Positions 57,562-64,000 of a DNA stretch of 64,000 nucleotides are shown here, in pieces. The notes under the pieces were generated by a model. It saw only the letters and a program-made list of their open reading frames with translations. It made no database searches and was not told where the DNA came from. Numbering within the stretch: the first letter of the stretch is position 1; each line of letters opens with the position of its first letter. The DNA comes from Leptolyngbyaceae cyanobacterium RU_5_1 (GTDB lineage Bacteria > Cyanobacteriota > Cyanobacteriia > Leptolyngbyales > Leptolyngbyaceae), in the NCBI GenBank assembly GCA_012034055.1, contig JAAUSG010000002.1:1-64000 (forward strand), given 5' to 3'. Made by a program: the position numbers and the translations under genes.

Positions 57562-58233
57562 ATGATCTTTGCATCAGACGATCCCCAAGGCCTGGCTCAA
57601 CTTGGAGAGCAGGGCGAAGCACTGGAGGAACTTTCTCCAGAGGCGGCTCGTTGGTATGCTGTCCAAGTGGCTTCTGGTTGCGAAAAACGAGTGAAAGCAA
57701 ATCTTGAGCAGCGCATTCAAACCCTGGATGTGGCGGACAAGATTCTTCAGGTTGAAATTCCTCAAACTCCGGCCGTGAAAATTCGTAAAGACGGTAGTCG
57801 GCAGAATACAGAGGAGAAAGTATTTCCTGGCTATGTGCTGATTCGGGTCAGGCGCGCTTGGGATGCGGATCGCCAACAGTGGGAAATGGATGATGATGCT
57901 TGGCTAGTGGTGAAGAATACCCCCAACGTGATCAATTTTGTGGGTGCAGAACAGCGCCGTCCCGGTCGTGGGCGGGGTCATGTGAAACCCATGCCGCTCA
58001 GCCCTACGGAGGTTGAACGGATCTTTAAGCAGGCTCAGGAGCAGGAGCCAATTGTCAAAATTGATATGGCCCCTGGCGACAAAATCCTGGTTCTTTCAGG
58101 TCCCTTCAAAGACTTTGAAGGTGAAGTGATTGAAGTTAGCCCAGAGCGCAGTAAGTTAAAGGCACTGCTTTCTATCTTTGGGCGTGATACCCCGGTGGAA
58201 TTGGAGTTTAATCAGGTTCAGAAGCAGAGTTAA
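57562..58233 (+). CDS. nusG: transcription termination/antitermination factor NusG
   Basis: NusG binds RNA polymerase and modulates pausing and Rho termination. The 223-residue product has the NGN domain (WYAVQVASGCEKRVKANLEQ; VFPGYVLIRV), NTPNVINFVG and the C-terminal KOW motif PGDKILVLSGPFKDFEGEV. It follows secE directly and precedes rplK by 3 bp, the standard operon. Confidence 0.97.
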   Translation: MIFASDDPQGLAQLGEQGEALEELSPEAARWYAVQVASGCEKRVKANLEQRIQTLDVADKILQVEIPQTPAVKIRKDGSRQNTEEKVFPGYVLIRVRRAWDADRQQWEMDDDAWLVVKNTPNVINFVGAEQRRPGRGRGHVKPMPLSPTEVERIFKQAQEQEPIVKIDMAPGDKILVLSGPFKDFEGEVIEVSPERSKLKALLSIFGRDTPVELEFNQVQKQS

Positions 58234-58236
58234 CGA

Positions 58237-58662
58237 ATGGCAAAGAAGATTGTTGCTGTGATTAAGTTGGCGCTCCCAGCCGGGAAAGCCAATCCCGCTC
58301 CTCCAGTTGGTCCTGCACTGGGTCAGCACGGAGTTAATATCATGATGTTTTGCAAGGAATACAATGCCAGAACAGCCGACCAGGTAGGTATGGTTGTTCC
58401 AGTTGAAATTTCGGTCTTTGAAGACCGTAGTTTCACATTTGTACTCAAAACTCCTCCGGCTTCTGTGTTAATTCAGAAAGCGGCAGGAGTTGAGAGGGGT
58501 TCAGGCGAACCGAATCGGAAAAAGGTTGGCTCGATCACGCGATCGCAGCTTCAGGAAATTGCTCAAACCAAAATGCCTGACCTGAATGCCAATGACATTG
58601 AGGCAGCCATGCGGATTGTAGAAGGCACGGCCCGAAACATGGGCGTGACGGTTAAGGATTAG
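58237..58662 (+). CDS. rplK: 50S ribosomal protein L11
   Basis: L11 forms the base of the factor-binding stalk. The 141-residue product has [20 protein letters not shown] (residues about 15-34), the Lys/Pro-rich N-terminal hallmark, and the C-terminal RNA-binding domain ending in [12 protein letters not shown]. Normal length, second ribosomal step of the operon after nusG. Confidence 0.98.
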   Translation: MAKKIVAVIKLALPAGKANPAPPVGPALGQHGVNIMMFCKEYNARTADQVGMVVPVEISVFEDRSFTFVLKTPPASVLIQKAAGVERGSGEPNRKKVGSITRSQLQEIAQTKMPDLNANDIEAAMRIVEGTARNMGVTVKD

Positions 58663-58723
58663 TCAGTTGTAAACCTGAGCGGGGGAGAGGCGTTGTCTTC
58701 GTTATCACCCCAGGATATGAACC

Positions 58724-59434
58724 ATGAAGATTTCTAAGCGATTACGAGAACTACAAGCAAAAGTTGAAGACCGTTCATACCAGCCAATGGACGCGCTGCA
58801 ACTGTTGAAGGAAACTGCAACGGCTAAGTTTCCTGAATCCGCAGAGGCCCACATTCGATTGGGGATTGATCCCAAATACACGGATCAACAGCTCCGAACG
58901 ACGGTCGCGTTGCCGAAGGGAACGGGTCAAAGTATTCGGGTGGCGGTGATTGCCAGAGGCGAGAAAGTGACTGAAGCCTCTAATTCAGGAGCTGACCTTG
59001 TTGGCTCTGAGGAGTTGATTGCTGAAATCCAGAAAGGCATGATGGATTTTGATTTGCTGATTGCAACGCCGGATATGATGCCTCAAGTGGCAAAACTCGG
59101 TAAGCTACTTGGTCCACGTGGTTTGATGCCCTCACCCAAGGGCGGCACGGTGACCTTTGATTTAGCTCAAGCGATCGCGGAGTTCAAAGCCGGCAAGCTG
59201 GAGTTCCGAGCCGATCGCACCGGTATTGTTCATGTGCTGTTTGGCAAGGTAGCCTTCCCTGCCGAGGATTTGCTGATTAATCTGAAAGCGCTGCAGGAAA
59301 CGATCGATCGCAATCGTCCCTCTGGTGCCAAGGGTCGCTACTGGCGGACAATGTATGTTTCTGCCACAATGGGGCCTTCGATTCAGATCGATATCAGCGC
59401 TCTGCGTGATTTAAAGCTGGGAGAAGTGGCGTAA
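58724..59434 (+). CDS. rplA: 50S ribosomal protein L1
   Basis: L1 binds 23S rRNA at the L1 stalk and autoregulates its operon in many bacteria. The 236-residue product has [40 protein letters not shown] and [11 protein letters not shown]. All conserved blocks are present. It lies 61 bp after rplK. Confidence 0.98.
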   Translation: MKISKRLRELQAKVEDRSYQPMDALQLLKETATAKFPESAEAHIRLGIDPKYTDQQLRTTVALPKGTGQSIRVAVIARGEKVTEASNSGADLVGSEELIAEIQKGMMDFDLLIATPDMMPQVAKLGKLLGPRGLMPSPKGGTVTFDLAQAIAEFKAGKLEFRADRTGIVHVLFGKVAFPAEDLLINLKALQETIDRNRPSGAKGRYWRTMYVSATMGPSIQIDISALRDLKLGEVA

Positions 59435-59559
59435 GGAAATTATGAGTTTTGATTGATGAAGTTTGAATCACCCTTCTTAATTCATCATTCGCAATTCATC
59501 ATTTGTAATTTATCATTTACTCGGAGAACAGTACTTTGACCATTCCCTAAAACTGAATC

Positions 59560-59697
59560 GCGAAGCCCAAGACAGCAGGTGCGGATGGCTTAAAATCCTG
59601 CCGAGGTTTCTGCACTCTCCAATTAGTGTTTCCACATCGTTAAGGGTGGACGTTGGAGTGATGTATGAACCCCGGACAGAGTGCCGGGGTTTTGATT
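59560..59697 (+). ncRNA. L10 (rplJL) leader with terminator-like hairpin
   Basis: The 324-bp gap between rplA and rplJ contains conserved-looking leader sequence (AGCAGGTGCGG, CCTGCCGAGGTTTCTGCA, GTGGACGTTGGAGTGATG). After this AACCCCGG (59668-59675) pairs with CCGGGGTT (59684-59691), with T residues following. This fits the L10 leader, where the L10-(L12)n complex binds the mRNA to repress rplJL, plus an attenuator that may adjust rplJL expression. The flanks contain CATTCGCAATTCATCATTTG-type short repeats. Confidence 0.65.
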
Positions 59698-59758
59698 TGG
59701 TCGGATTGGAAAACACAAGTTTGGCTTTCTCAACCCAATTTAAGGAGGTGATAGATCG

Positions 59759-60325
59759 ATGGGTAGAACGCTGGAAGACAAACAAGCGATGGTGGCAGAA
59801 CTCAAGCAGATCTTGAGTGAATCCCAGCTTGCGCTTGTGATTGATTATCGGGGACTATCGGTTGCTGAGATTTCAGACCTGCGCAAGCGATTGCGTCCAA
59901 CTGGAACTGTCTGCAAGGTGACCAAAAACACTCTCATGGGGGTTGCGATCGAGGGGGATCAAAACTGGCAACCCTTAACGCAGTTTCTAAATGGTTCCAA
60001 TGCCTTTTTGCTAGTTAAGGATGACCTGGGGGGCGCTGTTAAGGCTTATCAGGATTTCCAGAAAGCGGCCAAAAAGACAGAGTTGCGCGGCGGTGTCATG
60101 CAGGGCACGGCGCTTGACGAGGCAGGGGTGAAAGCAGTCGTTGATCTTCCTTCTAAGGAGGAACTGATTGCTCGCATTGCCAGAGCACTCAACGCCAACA
60201 CCACCAAGTTGGCAGTCGGGATCAATGCTGTCCCAACCAAGCTGGCGGTGGGCGTCAAAGAAGTTCCTGGAAAACTGGTGCGTGCAATCAAAGCTGTTTC
60301 CGAGCAGGAACAGCAATCTGCTTAG
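59759..60325 (+). CDS. rplJ: 50S ribosomal protein L10
   Basis: L10 anchors the L7/L12 stalk to the ribosome. The 188-residue product starts MGRTLEDKQAMVAELKQILS, has VIDYRGLSVAEISDLRKRLR and ends with a helical L12-binding tail. The C-terminal segment has near-duplicate blocks (TKLAVGINAVPTKLAVGVKE), as in many cyanobacterial L10 proteins. AAGGAGGTG lies 8 bp before the ATG. Confidence 0.97.
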   Translation: MGRTLEDKQAMVAELKQILSESQLALVIDYRGLSVAEISDLRKRLRPTGTVCKVTKNTLMGVAIEGDQNWQPLTQFLNGSNAFLLVKDDLGGAVKAYQDFQKAAKKTELRGGVMQGTALDEAGVKAVVDLPSKEELIARIARALNANTTKLAVGINAVPTKLAVGVKEVPGKLVRAIKAVSEQEQQSA

Positions 60326-60396
60326 TTTGAGAACTGCAGTTTTTGCAGAAGTTCCATTTCATGGTTGTTTATTGAATTAATGCAAGGAGTTTATCA

Positions 60397-60810
60397 ATGT
60401 CTGCCAAAACGGATGAAATCTTAGAACAACTGAAGACTCTTTCTCTGCTGGAAGCGGCTGAGCTGGTCACGCAGATTGAGGAAGCTTTTGGCGTTGATGC
60501 GTCTGCTCCGGTTGGGGGCGGCATGATGATGGCAATGCCAGGCGCTGCTGCGGCTGGAGGAGCCGCGGCGGCTCCGGCTGAAGAGGTTGAGGAGCAAACC
60601 GAATTTGATGTCGTTTTGGAAGAAGTTCCAGCTGACAAGAAGATTGCCATCCTCAAGGTGGTGCGTGCTCTGACTGGCTTGGGTCTGAAGGAAGCAAAAG
60701 ACCTGGTAGAAGCTGCACCCAAAGCCGTTAAGGAAGGGGTTGCCAAGGATGCGGCTGAGGATGCTAAGAAGCAACTCGAGGAAGTGGGTGGGAAGGTGTC
60801 CATCAAGTAG
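60397..60810 (+). CDS. rplL: 50S ribosomal protein L7/L12
   Basis: L7/L12 recruits translation factors. The 137-residue product has an N-terminal dimerisation domain, an Ala/Gly-rich hinge (about 48-65) and the C-terminal factor-binding domain [20 protein letters not shown] with [14 protein letters not shown]. Last gene of the operon; a palindromic repeat lies 33 bp after the stop and may help end the transcript. Confidence 0.97.
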   Translation: MSAKTDEILEQLKTLSLLEAAELVTQIEEAFGVDASAPVGGGMMMAMPGAAAAGGAAAAPAEEVEEQTEFDVVLEEVPADKKIAILKVVRALTGLGLKEAKDLVEAAPKAVKEGVAKDAAEDAKKQLEEVGGKVSIK

Positions 60811-60842
60811 GTCGCGATCGCCCAGGCACTTGTCCTGGCTTA

Positions 60843-60907
60843 AGATCCCCGACTTCTTGAGTAAAGCCGCTCACCTAATGCTTTAACCCTCAAGAAGTCG
60901 GGGATCT
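60843..60907. repeat. GATCCCCGACTTCTT palindromic repeat, copy 1
   Basis: AGATCCCCGACTTCTTGA and TCAAGAAGTCGGGGATCT are exact inverted ends around a 29-bp interior. Further copies lie at 62061-62124 and 62157-62221. It is a widespread cyanobacterial-type MITE and here follows rplL. Confidence 0.9.
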
Positions 60908-60915
60908 AGATCACC

Positions 60916-61948
60916 CTAATTTCCTGCCTTTGTTGCCCCACCTTTCCTCAATGCCTCTGCCTGAGCGGACCAACGGGAAACTTGCACTCCACGATTAACA
61001 CATGCTTCTACATCGACTAATTTTTCCTGATCGTCGAAAACTTTGCAAGCTTGCCGTTGCGCGGGTGGAATAGAACGAGTGTCTAATTCGTACCAACCAG
61101 AGTGCAACCCGACAATGTAGTAGATACCGTCATTAAAAAGAGCAAACATTGGACTTCCAGACGCTCCACCCATCGAGTCACACTGATGAAACAACAGTCC
61201 CTTCAACCTTCCTTGAGTAGGTGTGCCCAAAATGTTGCATCCAGCGTGTACACCAGCCGTTTGCCCACCATTGTTTGGATCTGGAAAATCGCCTGAATAG
61301 CCTGCCAGTCGAACTTGATTGATGGTTTTGCCAAGGACTTTGTCATCTGTTAGGTTCAGCCTTCGCCAACCTAGATAGCCATAGTTATCTCCCAAGGGTC
61401 GATCAATTTTGAGAATTGCCCAATCGTCGGCTGGATTGCCCTTGGTGTAGCCCTGACCATAAATCGATACAGCAACATTTACTGTTGCTGTATCGGGCGA
61501 TCGCCCATCACGCAGGTTTGGTCTAAACCGCATCGTTGCTTTTCTGGGCTGCTTCGTTTTGCGGTCGAGCAAGCAATGGGCATTAGTGAGTACCGAATCT
61601 CTCCCAATCAGAGTTCCTGTACAAATGCCACCCGTCCCGTCCCCATTATTCCATTCCAACCGCCCCGATCGCAGACCAGGGGAAGCTCTGGTTATCTACA
61701 GCAATCCGGTTATCGTCTCCAACAATTGCCCGATTGGGGTCAGCCGGGGAATGAGACTGCCGACGATCGTTGGGGCGAAATGTCTTGCCATCTGAAGCGG
61801 GATTGAAAGGGATTGCGATCGGGGTTGGTGGTACAAAGACAGGATGCTTGGGTGGATTGGGAGACTGAGCCTGCCCAGACGATAGGAAACCTGGAATTCT
61901 GCTGCTCACAGCTCCTACAAAAACTAAGGCAAAAAACTTTCGGTTCAT
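60916..61948 (-). pseudogene. secreted trypsin-like serine protease, frameshifted
   Basis: The first frame (61948-61646) encodes a signal peptide (about 1-27) and a Pro/Ser-rich leader ending SFPWSAIGAV. The protease proper continues in another phase from EWNNGDGTGGICTGTLIGRD. It has a His-Asp-Ser triad: TNAHC, DDWAIL and GGASGSP. Dropping one G from a GGGG run (CCCC at 61673-61676) joins them. The protein would be about 343 residues, secreted or periplasmic. Confidence 0.8.
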
Positions 61949-62060
61949 TAAAGCCTCCTCACAGTTTCGTGGATTGTCGAGTTTGAGGATGCACCTACAA
62001 TAATTTTGCTGAAGACAGAAGCAAATCCAGGACTGGTTTCAGTTCTGGATACAGATCAAG

Positions 62061-62124
62061 AGATCCCCGACTTCTGAATCAAATTGAGTTAGCATGAGAG
62101 TTTTAACCAAGAAGTCGGGGATCT
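62061..62124. repeat. GATCCCCGACTTCTT palindromic repeat, copy 2
   Basis: AGATCCCCGACTTCTGAATC at the left and AACCAAGAAGTCGGGGATCT at the right. The third copy starts 32 bp later in the same orientation. Confidence 0.9.
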
Positions 62125-62156
62125 TGGTCGCCCTTCCATCAATACCCGACAGCTCC

Positions 62157-62221
62157 AGATCCCCGACTTCTGAATCGAATTGAGTCAGCAATTAGGGTTT
62201 TAACCAAGAAGTCGGGGATCT
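62157..62221. repeat. GATCCCCGACTTCTT palindromic repeat, copy 3
   Basis: A near-identical copy of the element at 62061-62124, including the interior GAATTGAGT and GTTTTAACC blocks. It lies 11 bp after the end of the CHAT remnant (on the minus strand). Confidence 0.9.
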
Positions 62222-62232
62222 TGTGCACAGGT

Positions 62233-62974
62233 TCACCAGAGTCCCTGTATGGTAAATGCCGCCCAGTAGTAAGGATGTTGATAAGGATCCTTCGGATTAT
62301 GGCGGTGGGCTTCCCACATCTGTTGTTGGGCTTGACGTAAAGCGGCGGCGGGAGACTGATTCTGCCGCAGCATTCCCTGATAAAACTGACTCATCAACTC
62401 AGCCGTGGATGGCTACACTAACGTTCCAAAGCGAAACAACTAAACGCTTGGCTCCGGCATACATAAAGCCCCTGGTTAACCCCATGATGCCCTCGCCTCG
62501 TACTTCCCGTCCTTGTCCGGTTTGACAGGCACTCAGCACTACCAAATCGGCAGACAGCTTCAGATTAAAAATCTCTTCCAGGTTTAGCCAGCCATCATCG
62601 TTTGTCGGCTGCCCCTGCGACTTGAATTGGGACAAAACCAGAGTAGATAGGGCAGGTTTTTCGTCATTGATCCAGCCGTGGGTGGCAAAGTGAACGATAC
62701 GGTACTGGTTGAGGGAGGCGTTTGGCACCCAGGACTGATTTGCATCAAAGTCAAATGCGGCGGTTGTTTGTCCAGGTTCCGTAAGCTGAAGGATTTGGTC
62801 TCCTTCTTGACGGGTGCAGGGCAAGGGATTGAGGTTGCCTCTGACGTTTCGTAATGTAACTTGCAGTTCGATCGGTAAGTTTTCCTGGTTGGTGTCTATG
62901 GTTGCCTCTGCTTCAGAAGTCGTAGCAACACATTGTTCACGCTCGCCCAATTTGGTGATCCGTGGGTTATCAAA
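62233..62974 (-). pseudogene. CHAT-domain protease remnant, frameshifted and cut by IS21
   Basis: CHAT domains are caspase-like cysteine proteases, usually behind TPR arrays. The remnant has the catalytic His in IVHFATHGWI and Cys in VVLSACQTGQG, then GLTRGFMYAGAKRLVVSLWN. Soon after VSLWN the phase changes (about 62405-62418) and the natural C-terminus follows in the next frame: TAELMSQFYQGMLRQNQSPA and ending in AAFTIQGLW. The N-terminal part, with any TPRs, is absent: the sequence becomes an IS21 end at 62975. Confidence 0.82.
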
Positions 62975-63381
62975 TGTCAATTATCCTGACCGATTCGCGA
63001 CAATTATTTTGACCGCTTTTTGTCATCAGAAAGAGAGCGCTGTTGAGCTGACTGTTGACGACAGCTCTCTGCCTGAATTTCGAGGATGAGGGCATGGTGA
63101 ACTAAGCGATCGACTGCGGCAACAGTCATGGTGGAGTCAGTGAAGATAACATCCCAAGCGCTGAAGGGATGATTGGCAGTAATGAGCAAACTTTTGAGTT
63201 CATAGCGATGAGCAATCAACTCAAACAGCACAGAAGTTTCGGCATCTGATTTTTTGACATAGCTGAGGTCATCAAGAATCAGCAAGTCATACTTATCGAG
63301 CTTGAGCAGTGCCGATTGCAGTTGAAGATTGGCTTGAGCTGCCTGCAACAGTTGCACCAGGGTGGTTGCCGAGGGGTGCAA
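62975..63381 (-). mobile_element. truncated IS21-family element with istB fragment
   Basis: The end TGTCAATTATCCTGACC (62975-62991) and the internal repeat CGACAATTATTTTGACC (62998-63014) are typical IS21 terminal sequences. The adjacent minus-strand frame 63381-63004 is the C-terminal half of the helper ATPase IstB (LDKYDLLILDDLSYVKKSDA, TANHPFSAWD, TMTVAAVDRLVHHA). The Walker A half and istA are missing, cut off near 63381. Confidence 0.85.
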
Positions 63382-63418
63382 TTAAAAGTGGCAGTCCGGA
63401 ATTGCAGGACTGGAGTCG

Positions 63419-63763
63419 CTATGATACAAGGTTCACGCTTTGGGCATAGCGAGCAATCACTTCGGCATCAAGTTTGTCGGTTTTCGCTTTGCCTAAGGCG
63501 ATCGCGAATCCTTTAACTTTTCTGGGGTTGGCGATTGCAACTGGAATGGCCGCGCTTTGCAACCCACAAACGAGCGCTCGTTCCAATCCCCCGGTTGATT
63601 CGACTCCGACCAAATGAGGGGGAGTCTGTTTGAATTGTTCAATCAGCGCTTGCACTCCAGCCTTACTGTTGGACACCTGTAAGGTTGACCCTTGAGGGAG
63701 GATGTACACGTCTAGACTGGCTTTACAAACATCGATACCGACCCATGTTTTTTCGGATGTCAT
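63419..63763 (-). pseudogene. IS110-family transposase, N-terminal half only
   Basis: The frame begins MTSEKTWVGIDVCKASLDVY and contains GVESTGGLERAL and KTDKLDAEVIARYAQS, the RuvC-like DEDD catalytic domain of IS110 recombinases. It stops after SVNLVS, at about residue 114. The C-terminal Tnp domain with the catalytic Ser is absent, so the copy is inactive. It abuts the truncated IS21 piece, in the same orientation. Confidence 0.88.
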
Positions 63764-64000
63764 CGTTTATGCTGAGGTAGATTTTGGTGTCCCTTTGACG
63801 ACTCGTCCTTGCAAATTCGAGGTCAACCCCTCTAGCGATTGTTCGAGTTTGAATCATTGGGCATCTCGCGTGGCTCCGAGCGCTACCAATCGGTGTCAAG
63901 CACCAAGGGGGAACTGGGTTGCCACGCGCTTCTTAAAAATACAGGCACCCAGGCTACAAGGCGGTGTTTTGTTCACCAAGGATGGGACGGGTTACCTAGT
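63764..64000 (-). ncRNA. IS110 5' non-coding end, candidate bridge RNA
   Basis: In IS110 elements the non-coding end next to the recombinase start encodes the bridge RNA that pairs with donor and target DNA. This region, upstream of the transposase on the minus strand, has no gene but clear inverted repeats. CGCGTGGC (63867-63874) and GCCACGCG (63921-63928) are perfectly complementary, and between them GGTG (63892-63895) and CACC (63901-63904) close a small loop. The window ends inside or near the element's left end. The RNA assignment is inference from family and position. Confidence 0.45.

Overview
The window is chromosomal DNA of a cyanobacterium, most likely a filamentous non-heterocystous type; the genus cannot be fixed from the sequence alone. 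The octamer GCGATCGC (HIP1) is scattered throughout. The gene content is cyanobacterial: NblA (phycobilisome degradation), a high-light-inducible protein, a Psb34/ssl1498-like protein, DUF3134, a Tab2-type translation factor, DUF1995, a YlqD-family protein, a folate/biopterin transporter, the efp-accB pair and the order secE-nusG-rplK-rplA-rplJ-rplL. No rRNA, tRNA or CRISPR array was found.

Layout. 0-5 kb: tail of an unknown gene, efp, accB, a HEAT-repeat gene with a frameshift, pyruvate kinase. 5.4-18.1 kb: an accessory region mixing a decayed IS1, MITE-like repeats and gene relics with small photosynthesis and stress genes (Psb34-like, DUF3134, nblA, hlip, a receiver lacking its phospho-Asp, ftsH, a PII-like protein, a fasciclin protein), then a complete IS630 element directly upstream of a B12/radical SAM gene. 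18-29 kb: metabolism (folate transporter, cimA, nuclease-like protein, acyl-CoA/ACP ligase, dihydrolipoyl acyltransferase, DUF1995, phosphatase). 29-45 kb: M48 protease, rpsU between inverted MITE copies, spoT/relA, rimM, avtA, a pair of tiny genes, pentapeptide protein, a decayed hicBA module, glycogen phosphorylase, Tab2. 45-54 kb: signalling proteins (FHA, coiled coil, SelO, CBS/MCP-like, a TPR-linked pseudokinase). 54-61 kb: glmU, an amidase converging on it, secE-nusG-ribosomal operon with an L10 leader. 61-64 kb: broken trypsin-like and CHAT protease genes followed by truncated IS21 and IS110 elements; the IS110 5' non-coding end may encode a bridge RNA.

Three themes recur. First, many non-mobile genes carry exactly one single-base indel, several in homopolymers; this may be real decay, transcriptional slippage or assembly error. 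Second, short repeats lie exactly on gene ends (supplying or touching stop codons of the first partial gene, the acyltransferase gene, rpsU, spoT and the Tab2 gene) or inside reading frames (cimA, the acyl ligase). Third, several proteins keep their fold but have lost key residues (receiver Asp to Glu, kinase DFG to NFR), so they probably act as binding or scaffold proteins.
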